This document shows, one piece after another, positions 46,600 to 58,599 of a DNA stretch of 64,000 nucleotides. Made by a program: the position numbers and the translations under genes. Below the pieces are notes generated by a model. The model did no database searches. It was given only the letters and a program-made list of their open reading frames with translations, and had not been told where the DNA came from. Numbering within the stretch: position 1 is the first letter of the stretch; the number at the start of each line of letters is the position of its first letter. Source of the stretch: Tetrastigma voinierianum (lineage: Eukaryota; Streptophyta; Magnoliopsida; Vitales; Vitaceae); the NCBI GenBank assembly GCA_016808115.1, contig JAEQBH010007410.1:1-64000 (forward strand). Reading direction: 5' to 3'.

Positions 46600-48420
46600 T
46601 GAAATCAGCGAGCTAGTCATCAGCAGACGCAGGCGACACGCGGATCGGGCGATTGAACTAGGTCGTGAACAAAATGATAATCAATCATAAAGTGTTTTAT
46701 CGTGTGGAAACGAATTAGTAGAGATAAGTAGCACGAGGTTATTTGATAATAGAGTAGGTGGGGGTGCCTTAGGGCCAAAAGCTCAAAACTGGCGAATTCA
46801 TTCATTGTAGTTCGGTAGCAACAATGACAATGGCATGATACTCAGCCTCAGTGGAAGATCGAGCAATAGTACATTGCTTTATAGAACTCCAAGAGATTGG
46901 ATTAGCACCAAGAAATATGAGAAAAACACGTGGAGATCTGATCATACGGGTTACTTCTTGATCCACAAGCATGCAATGTTTGAGGTGTATGCGAAGGCTG
47001 GATACGAGGATCTTGTGCCATTAAGAGCGAAGCGGGCGTTTGATCGCTCGATGGTGTTCGGGCGGCTTGCGTGCATGAGTTAGGAGAGTTTGTTCCGCGG
47101 CAGGAAATGTCGGTAGAGTCGTCCGAGGAGATGTTAGGGCCAGATCCACTTGACGGTACATGGTGGCACTAACCGGCGTAGTACCATCATTGGCAGTCAG
47201 GGAAGTACCCATAACAAGCAGGGTGGCGACAGGTTTAGAGCCGAGTATGTTATGTTTGCTCAGAAGATCAATGACATACTTTTGTTGAGATAGGAGAAGG
47301 CTCGAGGAGGTAGCCAGAACTTTAACTCCACAGAAGTAAGATAATGGCCCAAGATCCTTAGTGGAGAATATAGAGTCAAGTTGGCGAATAATAGTGTCAA
47401 CAAGTGAGGGATCACTACCTGTAATAATTAGATATTCAACATAGACTAGGAAGTAGATAAGTCATTGCGGGAATAGGCAAGAGATGAGTACGTGCGGGAT
47501 GCAAAATCAGAGGCGAAGATGTGAAACTCTTGACGGCTCGGGTAAGCTTGTTTGAGCCCATAAATAGCTTTGACATCCAGCAGAAAGGCATGATGCGGAT
47601 GCTCGGCGTTAACGCATACCACTGCGTCTGCTCCATACTCAATTCGGTGAATCCCGGATTGAGAAAGGCGTTATTAACATCAAGTCAGCGAAGGTCCCAC
47701 TAGCGATTGAGTCTGATGCTAAGCCTGATCTGACGATGATGGGATTGATCCACGAGTTGAAAGTTTTAATGAAATCGATATTGATGTTGGTGGCCAGCTA
47801 TGACAAAGCGAAACTTTATCTGAAACGTAGAACCATCGGGATTTTTGTTTACGTCTGAAAAACCCATTTATTGACAACTATGTTCTGCCCCGGGCTTGAG
47901 GGATCGAGAGACCAAGTGTCATTCCAGTTGAGAGCATCATACTCGTACTACATGGCTTGAACCCACTTCGGATCTTGGAGAGCTCAGGTGATAGTGTAAG
48001 GTTCAGAGATAGGTGGAAAGACGGTGGTGAGGCCATAACTTGGGTTGGGTTTGATGATGGTACTTTTAGATTGGGTTTGCATGGCATGATGGTTTAATAG
48101 GGAAGGGGAGATGGGTAAGGGGTCGGGAGTATGACCGGTTACCAGATAGGCGAGGTGATTGGGAGTGCCGGGGGATACATTTGGCTGGCGAAGTGGAGTT
48201 AAGGGAGATGTAGGTCGAGTGGGAGGTCGAGACGAGTTGGTAGAATTTTCGAGAGGTTTGTGGGCGCTGGCCTTTGAAGTCCTCAGGTGAGCAGGAAGTA
48301 AGGAGATAGGTCGGCCCAAGTTGGGTCAAGGGTGATTAGAAGTGCACTTGGAGTCTGTTGAGCTCGGCAGTGCGGAGTTGAGATCTTCAGTCGACGGAGG
48401 TGTTAAGGTTATAGGGTGAA
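46600..48420 (-). pseudogene. RT and RNase H of the second Copia element
   Basis: On the minus strand, traces of the whole Copia RT are in order. LIYFLVYVEYLIITGSDPSL (about 47,400-47,460) has Val-Glu-Tyr in place of the catalytic YVDD core. KDLGPLSYFCGVKVLATSS and LLLSQQKYVIDLLSKHNILG follow. The RNase H end is at 46,620-46,800. The altered catalytic motif and several stops show it is dead. Confidence 0.82.
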
Positions 48421-48603
48421 TCGTATTAGCATTTCCACCATGTTTCTATTGTGTTTATGCAACATAAATGCTAGATTCACACCCTTATGGGCAAATATTA
48501 CACTAATCCCTCACATTTGTTAGTTTTGTAGGTATTAAAGAAAAGCAAGCAAGAGAGGGGCAAAAAGAAGCCGAGGAAACGGGAGCAGCAAGGCCACTGG
48601 GGT

Positions 48604-50333
48604 TACGTAACACCTGAGAATACACCACTAGTCGTTTTTTAAACATGATTAGGGTATATTATAAATTAATTTTGAAAATTTTGTAGTGTGTTTTCAGTGA
48701 AAATTTAGAAACGGAGTGCAATCTAGGTAGTGATTTGTGAAACATGATATACAAGTCATAAGAAAATAAGATTATATGCCAAATTGTAAATATGGGGATT
48801 ATGGTGCAAATAGAGGGGCGTTTGAAGACCAAAGTATAATAAGAGGAAACTTGAAATCAAATGGGATAAGACCAAGGAATTGGTCTAGGATGAGATATTT
48901 TCTCATACCCATTTGGAGAGCAAAAAAACGTAGAGAGAAGAAGAAGAAGAAGAAGAGGAAGAAGAAGAAGAAGAGAAAGAAAGGTATGGATTGTTATAGT
49001 TTTGTATGTATGGATTGTATGGATCGTATGGTTTTGTATGGATATTAGTTTGTTCATCTCAGGTTTGTAGGAATTCATCGAACCACGGATTTGTTGAAGA
49101 AAGTTGAGTTGGTAAAACCCTAGTTTGTATAAGATAGTATGGAATCCTCTCCACGAGTAGGGATTCTTGGTTTATGATGTATGGATCTTAGGTTTGGGTG
49201 TTAGGAAGTTAACCTAACTTACAAGTATTTGAGTTTGGGTTTGGAAAAACATAATTAATATCTATGTTTGGTTTAGTTGGGTTAGAACACACACTTGGGA
49301 GATCTTTTACGGAAAGTATATGAGTTTTTCTTTTGTTTTGGTTGGATTTAAAATGGACAAAATAAGCAAATGCGGGCAATTTCGAGGTCTACGCACGGCA
49401 TAGGGATCTACGCAACGACGTAAGTCCACGCGAGTGTGGCATGTCCCACAGCCAGCGGCGTGTGAAGGTAGACCAGAGCCTCGGTATCTTGGCGTGCGAG
49501 CTACGCACGGTGAGTCTCTGTTGTGGCGTAGCTATTGTTTCTAACATGGAAATTTACGTGTTTTGTTTTTAGTTACTGCGAGGACTTTTTTTTTTTGCTT
49601 CCTATTGGACTAATGAGGACCTTATAAGTGTATAGAAAGGGTCCATTCATATTTGTAGGTAAAGGAAAAATTAGGCGATACCTCGCCGTCGGCGAGAAGC
49701 GATGTTGGCAAACTTAATGCCTATGATAAGATAGTAAGTTTTAAGACACATATAATTGTAGAATTTGCCTAAGGCCCAGGATATTGAGATAACCACGACA
49801 ATACATTCGTGGGGGCACGTATAGTATGGTACTCGATTAGTGCGACGACACTCTCTGACCGTGCTTGACACATTTAGTACTTCGGTACTCTCTGATTAGT
49901 GCGATGACACTCTCTGACCGTGCTTTGGCACATTTAGTACTTCGGTACTCTCTGATTAGTGCGACAGCACTCTCTGTCAGTGATTCGAATGAAATGAAGT
50001 GAAAATGAAAGTGAACTGAAGCTTTAAAGTGAGAAAAATGGGAAAAATGGGAATTAGTATGTAGCTAAACAAGGCTTAGTGAAGGATTTGGATTAAAAGA
50101 CCAAATATTGGTCTTTGAGAGACATTTATCTCATTCCTCTCATTCTCTCATCTCAAACTCTCTCTCTCACGTGAACTCTCTCTCAAACCCTTATCTCTAC
50201 ACATTCCATTTTGAGAACTAATAAGTGGAAATGGAGTCTCAATTATTATCAAATTTCATCTCTTTGTCTAAGCCCTAACCAGTTACCTAAGCGAATAAAA
50301 TGTAGGCCGATCTATGGTGAAGCGTTTCTTACA
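48604..50333 (+). mobile_element. Probable solo LTR inserted in the second Copia element
   Basis: It starts 'gtaacacctgagaat', the kind of start seen in some Gypsy LTRs, and ends 'gcgtttcttaca'. The right part has a CT-rich leader-like stretch (50,140-50,190). It interrupts Copia integrase/RT sequence. No target duplication was found, so limits are approximate. An AG-rich run lies at 48,930-48,985. About 180 bases to its left (48,420-48,603) are also not Copia-like. Confidence 0.45.
49828..49985. repeat. ~60-base tandem repeat, about 2.6 units
   Basis: 'gattagtgcga' begins at 49,835, 49,894 and 49,954. Each unit holds 'cactctctgaccgtgctt' and 'catttagtacttcggtactc'. Confidence 0.92.
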
Positions 50334-50449
50334 GGTGCGAAAAAAAAAAAACTACAGGGTTTCGTCCCTTCTTCTTGAGAGTAAGTGTAACTCTAGTCTA
50401 TATGTATGGAAAAGCTGAAGTATTGGGGTGAAATCAACCATAGCTTGGA

Positions 50450-51770
50450 AACCACTAGAATAGCGGGTTGAAATTTCCTATTTTTGCAGTGTTGTCTTTG
50501 GAATAGAGGGGAGAAGATAAAGCTTGAGTTAAGATCGAGGGCGAAGGAAAGAGACCCGAGGAATGGAAGCTCTTTTTGGTTTTTTCTTCTTACTTATCTC
50601 CTCATTTCAAGTTCTAGGTTGTTCTAAAAACAAATCTGCATTGTTGTGTATGAACATGAATGTGTGCTCTGTTTGGAGCCAAAAATGAGATGTTTTGAGT
50701 GGTGTAAAGTGATTTCGAATGCATCATCGAGAAGCCCAAGTAGGAGTAAGCTAGAAAAGACATGTACTAGATTTGGGGTTGAGTTTGTGGGAAGAGTAAG
50801 GACACAACCAGGGAAAACATAAAAAATCGAAGACACGAAGTTTGAATGGGTCAGGAACTGTGTGGAATAACTTTTCAAATGAGGAACCAAGAGAGAGACC
50901 AACTTTGGACATTCGATTGATTAAATAAACAGAGGAATGGAGGCTTGATGCAGGAGAGTGAGACTCGTTTCGACAATATGTCGATGCCAGCGTTTAGAAT
51001 ACCCATTATGTTTAGGAGTGTGGGGAGGTGTAGTGAGGTGGGCTATACCATGGGTGCGGGAGTATCGAAGGAAACTGGGGTCACCCCTATTATCGATTGT
51101 AGTGTTTCAAATAGTGGTGATAAGATATTTATCCCTGTAGTTTCTTGAAAGGCACCAAGGTTGAATGAACATCGATTCTGACGTAATGGATACAACTAGA
51201 TATACTTTGTGAAATGGTCGACAAAAATAATGTAGCCAGCTAGAAAACCATCGAAGAGGGAAAGCAGGTGGGGTCCACACATGAAAAAGATAACATCAAG
51301 TGAGTGAGGAAGAGGTGATGCTTGATTTAAGCGAAAGGTAACTTGTGGCTTTTAATGTATCTTTAGAGTCTGAAGGAACATAAATGTTCTTTGGGAAAAT
51401 GAGCTAATATTGTGTCCCGATAAACTGAAAGCCATCACGATGGAGCTAATATATCGGCCTGAAAATTAAAGACAATAAAGATTCTTAGACATGGTAGACG
51501 CATGTAGGACATTAGAAAAATAAAAGTGTAGGGAGAGATGTAAGGAGAAGAGAACGATATTGGCAATCGATAAGCAGGAGCTACATGCTGATCAGCTCCT
51601 GCTTTGTCGAGGGAAGGATGTCTGATGGGGGCGAGGCGGCAAGATCGGGTGGTCGCATGGTAAGGGCGCCGAGATCAGGCGCAGTCAGAATCTTTGGGAG
51701 TGGAGAGATGGACTATAGTGTTAGCATAAGGTACAATGAAGGTCGGGCGTGGAGCACGGGCAGGAGTGGG
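50450..51770 (-). pseudogene. Integrase region fragments of the second Copia element
   Basis: Short runs resemble the end of Copia integrase, such as FVFPGCVLTLP-like and KHLIFGSKQSTH-like words around 50,640-50,900. It is split from gag and RT by insertions. Many stops are present. Confidence 0.5.
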
Positions 51771-51777
51771 CGGAAGA

Positions 51778-53372
51778 TGTTAGAGAAGTACTCTAAAGGC
51801 AATCACCATTAGCACTTATTGTACGCACTGCATATTATTTAATATGAAAGACTTCTTTGTTAATTTGATATTCATACATTGAATTGATAGATCTTTAATC
51901 AAGTGTGAAGTCCATGATACATAACATAGCATGAAGGAAATCATGATGGGAATGTGATAATGATTCCTATCATGTGCCATTATGTTAGTGTCCCAATTAT
52001 CCCACCAATCATGGGATCATGAGGTGGGCGTTCGTTGTCTAGACCAGTACTTAGCATGTCATGGTCGCTTATTAGATCCAAGCGGTAAAGATCTTATAGC
52101 TTGTGATCATGAGTTTATCGAGTTGACATCTTGGATGCTTTGGTAGAATGGCTAAGTACATCAAGGCACGCCATGAGACAATCTTATGGATCATTTATTT
52201 AAAATGTAGATGATTTATCTCATCCTTGCTAATCAATGCCAGCTGTGTAGAGCAGGGTGCCGAGGATATCTTGGATGCTGATTTTAGACTTTGACCTCGA
52301 TCCATGGTGCCTCTTAGAGGTCGCTCTTTGGACGATAGTCAAGTATAGCCTGAGGCGTTCAAAGGTAATTGAGTAGCCAACAAAGGATTCATCACTCCCA
52401 ATAGAGGGAGGGTATACCTATGGCCTCTTGTCGGAATCATTACTCGAAAATATCTGGCCATAGTGGAAATGCCATGAAGAGTGTCTTCAAGTGCATAACT
52501 GATGAATAATGAGTTAAGGGACAAGATCAAATATCACTTAAGCTAGATGTGGCATAGCCCGATTTAGTGGGACCTACACATTGTCTATGCTCTGATCCGA
52601 GTAGGATATAGATTGGTGAAAGGACAAATTGCATGGTATTTGTCTATGGAAGGGTATGTAGTCAAACCATTGATTCTTCGTTCAATTAAGGGTCATGATG
52701 TATTGCTAGATCTGCTCATGACCTTATTTAATGGATTGAATCAAGTGGCAACCTCTTAGGAACGTCGTCACTTTGCAAAGTGTGTCAGGGCTTATATGAA
52801 ACGAATTTGGATGTGATCCAAATATGAGGGAGTTTATTCTCGAGAATGGAATGTCACGGGATTAGTGGAATCCTGAGTTCGAAGGTCCTCACTTAGAGAG
52901 ATAACAGGCTTGGGATTGTTCTTTGGCTTAAGATCCTGAAGGAACACGCTATAAAACATAGGAATGCGTGTAGCTTATCATCACTTATGGTGAGGGGCAT
53001 TTTAGACATTTTAAACTGGTTTTCCTGCAAAAATATCTTTATGGAAAACCCAACAGAGCCATTTGTTCTCTTATCTCTTATAAGTGTTCAAGAGAGTTTG
53101 TGAGACCGAGTTTTGGTTCCCTCTTCGGATTGGGACTTAGCTATCATCGGGACCTTTTCCAAGACCGTTGCCTTGGAGGTTATCGACTCTACTCTTCGTG
53201 TGGATACTGTTAAAGGCAAACCTAGGACTTGGTTCGCTTCATTCTTTGTTGCCTTGACCAGTAGATCAGTTTTTGAAACCGACACAAGGTAATCCTGCCC
53301 TCTCTTTGGTATAGAATCGGATTTGATGCCCTAAGGGGTCCTTGGGTGGGTTTTTGTTGAGATTTTTTTTGT
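51778..53372 (+). mobile_element. 1.63-kb repeat, copy 2
   Basis: It starts TGTTAGAGAAGTAC and is collinear with the reverse complement of 33,350-34,975 over its whole length ('atttaatatgaaagacttct', 'gtggaatcctgagttc', 'ccgacacaaggtaatcc'). The right end is less clear; it stops between 53,372 and 53,390, where the next LTR begins. No protein is visible. Confidence 0.75.
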
Positions 53373-53390
53373 TTTTTGCTGCTTTTGGCA

Positions 53391-56117
53391 TGTGATGCCA
53401 CCCTTAACACCCTTTAGAAGATAGCCGAGTGAAAAGGTGGGTAGATGACTACATTATGACGAGTGCCCAATTATACCTACGTGACAATGAGATAAGTTGG
53501 GTAGTGTGATGCTTACAAAACAGGGGTCAGTTGATTAATGTCGACACCATAAAATTTACGTAGGTCGTTGCGCACCTAGAATCTTGATATCGGACGAACA
53601 TCGTTACTAGTGAGACTTTTAGTTTTAAACATAGATAAATTCTACCTTCATGGGGACAGTCAATTCATATTTAGATTAAAATGAGGGCTGACAGCATAAA
53701 AGCATGTGATAATGAGGTAGGGCCAAACCTCTTACCATTATTACATACTTATTTATATTGACATTAGTCGAAGAATTTAATTACAATTCTTTTATACAAA
53801 AATGCATGTTAAATTCAGTTTTGACTCCAAAGCATTTTTACAAAAGATTGTAAAGCACATGTTAGCATTCTTCGCGTCGCGACTCGTTTAAGCGTCGATC
53901 ATGGTGTAGACCACACTTTTCAAGGTTGTCTTGTAAAGGGTGAGCCCGCCTAGTAGAGAATCTGCTCTATAAAATTCACCCCAAAGCTACAAGTCTTGTC
54001 CTGATGTTCACTTTCAACGTTCGCATTCACATTCCAACAAGAACATGCAGATTCTATATGGAAATTCTATATGCGTACCATGAAATTAGATCACGACTCA
54101 TCATGTACACCATGTACTCGAGTCCTCAGAGACTCTCACCTGGCGCTAGCCCGTGTGTGATAAGCGAGTCATTTACAGATGACATCCAGCCAGTCATTTT
54201 CAAAACAAATTTCATTTGTTTATATAGCTTTTTCTGGATGATACATCACAATGATAATTTTATATTTAAAATCATGCACCTTTTTATGGGTAACGGATTT
54301 TTGGTGTCCCACCGTTGGCTCTGCAAACCTGAACACTTTCTGAGCTTTCATCGTTGAGGACTATGTCGACCATGGTGGTGGGTTTTCACCAGATAGGGGA
54401 TCATCACTTCTCAACACGATGCGACACATATTTTTCTTTACCATTTATTCAGCAGGTGCGACTGTTGGGCGTTGTCCCATTCACCAAGAGCCCACCCAGT
54501 CAAACACCAAGCGTAGTATCAGATTTACCAACCATACTCACTGTTGTCGATGTCCTTGTGCATATGCAATGCAATACGTCATTGCATGTTATATCATGTC
54601 ACATGCATAGCGAATACTATCAGTTTGATACAATCCGCTACCCGCTGCGATGTTATGGACAGTAAATCTTTGCATATGACTTTTATACATCATTTCATTC
54701 ATGTGTCAATATATCCGCCTGACATATATCAGCATTCACATTCAACATGTCATTCTATGATCAAGCAATGTGACACACACCTGAGAAACTTAAAAGTAGT
54801 GTAATAGCCATTACATAATTCATCATACGTCGAAATGATGGAGTACATATAAATGACATCGAAACGGACCTTCATTTATCCAGTAGAGGCACGCTCACAA
54901 TTAAGCCATGTCATGGCCATTTGCACATATAAACTCATCACATGTCAACATATTAGAGCACACACATTGACATCAAAACATGTCACTCTTAGTCCAGCGA
55001 TGACACTCAAACAAGTCACACAATGGCCCCCGAAGCAAGCCACAACCATCACAAACCAGGCCAAGAGACTAACCCAAAATAAGCGGCAAACATAGGTCTC
55101 GGACAGTCGCAAGCTTGCCTAGGCGTAACCTACCTTAGGCGAAGTGGTTCGCCTAGGTGACCGCCTCACTGAGTGGACCTAAGAGGGTCCCTTTTCCTCT
55201 CCTCGGGCTCGCCCTGGGCGTGCATGCACGCCTAAAGTGGACCTTGGCCTTAGCGAGAGGCATCCTTTGCTTAGCGAAGAACCCGATCTTCAGTGGGAAG
55301 ATTTGCTCGCTAGGTGAACCTCACCTAGGCGAAGAAACATCGTCCAAAACCTGAAAATGCAGTTTTTCTTCGCCAAATAGGCCCTCAAACGAAAAACCCT
55401 CTTTTCCCGGCCCAAAGATGGAAAGTAAGCCAAGGTAGGAAGGATCTTTTACTTCTAGGAGAGTGATACACGGGTAGGAAGCCTCTGGCTTGACAACTGA
55501 TTTTAAATAATATCCCTCATGATCTGTAAATCCCTTTCAGTACCCCTTGCTTGTACCCCTTCGTGCGATGAATTTTTGTTCTTGGCCTGACGAAAATTGA
55601 CCAACAGAACTCCATAGATCTTGGGAGGAAGCCTTGGCTCTCATCCTTCTCTCCACTCCTCTTTTTCTCAGTAAATCAGGAAAAATGGGCTCTTTTAGCC
55701 CTAATTCCTCTTTTGTCCCTACTTAAGTTTAAGTTGGATGTGTGACCCACGTCGTGCCACGTGTCCACCCTCGTTCGAGATTAGATTACGGCACGAAGCA
55801 ATTTATTTCGTCTTCGTTCAAGTTCAATTTATATCCCATGAACTTAACTTAAGTCATTTCCTAGCTTTCAAGACTTTCGTAAATAATCTCATCCCTGGGA
55901 GTCACTAAACACCCATTACTCCGAAAAACGTGAAAATTCGACTGTCTCATAATTCAACGAAATTCGTCTAGGTAACTAAATTTAGCGAGACGAATCCAAC
56001 GGTGAGGTCCATTTTGTCATATAAGATCTATAGAATTTCCAGGTTTTCAACCTGTACTATATTGGTGATTATTTACCGTTTTGCTATTTTTTCATTCGAT
56101 TTTTTTTGGGTTTTACA
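53391..56117 (-). mobile_element. Tekay-type solo LTR, 2.7 kb
   Basis: On the minus strand it starts TGTAAAACCC and ends GGCATCACA. Its first 250 bases resemble the start of the Tekay LTR at 28,189, with 'acgaatttcgttgaatta' and a 'tcacgttttt' segment. It contains GCCTAGGCG-like palindromes (55,110-55,340), common in these LTRs. No internal coding part follows and no clear target duplication is seen. It splits the Copia gag from its integrase. Confidence 0.65.
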
Positions 56118-56139
56118 AGTAGGCTAGGCAGAGTCCATT

Positions 56140-56780
56140 CAAGACATAGATAGAGAGTTATCAAGATCCGCGGGGACGATCGAGAGTAAGAGAGTCGATG
56201 TTGTGTTTGACATCTTGCATGTGATACGTAATGGTTCGAGTACTATGTCGGGTAATGAGATTACGGTGATAGGAACATGGTCGTGCTGGCTGGAGGGAGC
56301 GCCTGTCTTCTCGGGTCCATCTTGGCTCGAGGATGTGGTGGAGGTGGAGCGCATGGGTGGGAGACGAATCAGATAATTTCATAAAGCTGATTGATCTTGT
56401 CGGGGCCAAATAGTATAATCCATATTTGGGGAGGGAGAAGTAGCATGGGGCAGAGTTATCGTCGTCGGAGGACACGACTTCGGGCCATCGACGAACCAAG
56501 TAAGTCGTACCCCGAATAAGAATGCTCTGGTCTCTTAGCCACACGGAGTAATTTATAGGCTGTGAGTTTGAGGCGGTGCCTAAGCATTGGCCACGTTGAA
56601 AGCGACTAAGTTCCTAAGGTAGTCGATTCAGGTTAGGGCCAGGTAGAGTCTGAGACGGCAGCGTGTGGTGGAAAAAGAGGCGTCGACCATTGGGGAGAAT
56701 AAGGGCTACGAAGGAGATGGATCATCAGCAACGACGACGACGATGACTAGGATTTGCTGTTAAGCTTATGACTTTGATAC
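56140..56780 (-). pseudogene. gag region of the second Copia element
   Basis: One open stretch of 127 codons (56,161-56,544) and overlapping frames lie just downstream of the primer-site match, where gag is expected. The family match is weak. Confidence 0.5.
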
Positions 56781-56787
56781 CATATTA
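56773..56787 (-). other. Primer-binding site of the second Copia element
   Basis: On the minus strand 'atggtatcaaagtc' follows the LTR. It matches the Met-tRNA type site with one or two changes. Confidence 0.75.
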
Positions 56788-56919
56788 TGAAACTTGATTA
56801 GAATTGAGGCATATAAATATGCAATCTGAGCTAGGGCAAAAAGGTAAAAGCATTGAGACAATAAAATGAATCCTAGTTATATTTTAATCAATAAAAGGAA
56901 TTCTAAATATACTCTAATA
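56788..56919 (-). repeat. 5' LTR of the second Copia element
   Basis: It is the right-hand partner of 46,390-46,526. Its outer end reads TATTAGAGTAT on the minus strand, where TGTTAGAGTAT would be canonical. Confidence 0.75.
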
Positions 56920-56984
56920 GTTATTTGATTAAAAGGCCTTTTAGAAACTCAATTTTGAAAATGTATCTCTTCATCAATTTGGTT

Positions 56985-57120
56985 CATCATACCTAGTTCA
57001 TGTGGTAAAGCGCTCAACATTTCAAAAAGGTAGGGGCATAGGTAGGGAAGGGATCCCAGGTTCGAGTCTCAGTGAGAACAATTTACTACATTATGACTAA
57101 AGTGTTTAGCTATAAAAAAA
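56985..57120 (+). repeat. SINE-like element
   Basis: An A-box-like 'tagttcatgtggtaaagcgc' is followed about 45 bases on by a B-box 'ggttcgagtctc', with an A-rich tail near 57,113-57,123. This is the layout of tRNA-derived plant SINEs. A weaker relative ('gatgtggctcaaatagtaaa') lies at 57,500-57,560. Confidence 0.6.
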
Positions 57121-57736
57121 AAAACTCTTTATCAATTTTTGGTTCATCTAGACAAAAGCACCCTGACTATTTAATATGTTTTAATACATTTTTTGCTAGT
57201 AAAAACAAAAAATAAGAAATATGTATTTGATAATTATAAACTATTTCTCATTTTTGCTTCTAAAAACAAAAATGAACTTGTTTGGTTCCTTAAAACTCCT
57301 TGTTATTTGAATTTAGTGCTTTATATGTTTGAGTGAAAAAAGCAAAATGTGTTCTTACGTGTTTTATCTCATTGTTTTGAACAAAATCAGTTTTAAAAAA
57401 TGATAACCAAATATACACACTTTTTAAAAAGAATAATGGTGTTTTTAGATAACACTTTTTAATTGTTTTCAGCTTTTTTAAAGTTGTTTTAATGCCATTG
57501 AGATGTGGCTCAAATAGTAAAAGGGTGTGAAGGGGTTAGGGGAGATCCCAAATCATTGTAAGATATAAAAATACTGTTTTAATAATCATATAAACATAAT
57601 GATTAAAACTAAAACATTAGACATCAAAAATTAAAAGTAAGTTAAAAATATTTAAAGGTTTCAAACACAGTTTTTTGTTAGATAAATATTTGAAAAAGTT
57701 TTAATTTTTAAAATATAATTACTAAAAAAACCTTTA

Positions 57737-57943
57737 GGAGCTGCTTGATTCGTATTTTTAAGAGCTGTCTATTATTTAAAAAAATAAAAAACAATAAAAC
57801 TGTTTATTAAAAGAAAGTCCTTATTTATTTATTTGTTTATTATTTCGTGTTTCAAACTCATATTTATTAAATGTGTTTTCCTTGCTCTTTATGTTTCAAG
57901 AAATGTTTTGTAAAATAATTTTGAAAGATAAATCAAGCAGGAC
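57737..57943. mobile_element. MITE with 'GAGCTGCTTGATT' ends
   Basis: The ends 'ggagctgcttgatt' and 'aatcaagcaggac' are inverted repeats with TTTA on both sides. It is followed by a short (TA)n run at 57,949-57,970. Confidence 0.6.
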
Positions 57944-58599
57944 TTTAATATATATATATATATATATATAAATGAGGTGTTCAGTTAAGGTTGATGAGAG
58001 TCATCCCATTCAGAAAGAATTCAGAACTCAAACTAATGAATTATTTGCATTAAATACTTTATTCAAAAGAGAGAGAAAAAAAAGATTTAAATTTGATAAT
58101 CTTCAATAAGAGCCTTATTAAATTCACTTTGGTAACATAAATTTTTTAAATATGAACAAAATTGATCATGTCATGTCAACAAGAAAAATGAATTGATCAA
58201 TTAATAGATAGATGATGAACCTTTTACGATAAAAATATAATGCAATTTTGTCAGTATATTTCATGTCATTGTAGCTTATTTAATTAAAAGATTCCACAAT
58301 TAGGTATGATCACAACCTAATTAATTTTGGGTATGAGGCATTAATTTTAGATTCTTTCTTGAATTTTCAAAATATTCTACAATTAGATGTTCTAACCTCA
58401 AATTATTCTCAATAATTTTTACATATTCATAATATGTCGTTGCAGACAAAATTGCTATTAGAAACGAGGAGAGACGAAGATAAGTATGTTTTGTTTTACA
58501 TTTTTTGAAAATTATTATTAATAACAGTTTTTAAAAACACAAAAAACATAAAAAAGTGTTTTTCAAAAACTCTTATTTGTTCTTTAAATTTAGTGTGTT
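57944..58599. other. AT-rich spacer with part of a MITE-like sequence
   Basis: No coding signal. The last ~110 bases resemble the left part of a MITE-like element, which continues on the other side of the solo LTR (from 61,077). Confidence 0.45.

Larger units (their letters stand above)
46390..56920 (-). mobile_element. Second Ty1/Copia element (minus strand), inflated by nested insertions
   Basis: The left end holds its 3' LTR and the right end its 5' LTR, with a Met-tRNA primer-site match next to the latter. Copia order on the minus strand is gag (56,140-56,780), integrase fragments (about 50,450-51,770) and RT/RNase H (46,600-48,420). RT words include ALQDPKWVQAM, WSLDPSSPGQNIV and KAIYGLKQA; RNase H keeps FHTIKHFMIDYHFVHDLVQS. 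Removing the three inserted blocks leaves about 4.4 kb, the normal length of such an element. TTATT-like bases flank both ends, but this AT-rich duplication is not decisive. Frames are broken. Confidence 0.78.

Noticed and set aside
48857..49078. Leu-rich 73-codon minus-strand frame
   Set aside because: It is produced by the GAA/AAG purine run at 48,930-48,985 and is not a protein gene.
49828..49985. The 60-base repeats as a CRISPR array
   Set aside because: The units are head-to-tail with no variable spacers, and the DNA is from a plant nucleus.
55090..55350. Repeated GCCTAGGCG-like palindromes as protein-binding sites or a CRISPR-like array
   Set aside because: Spacing is irregular, there are no constant repeats with unique spacers, and similar words are common in LTRs of this type.
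54004..55354. A chain of overlapping 60-117 codon plus-strand frames
   Set aside because: They fall inside the 2.7-kb Tekay-type solo LTR, on the strand opposite to its direction, and show no domain or codon signal.
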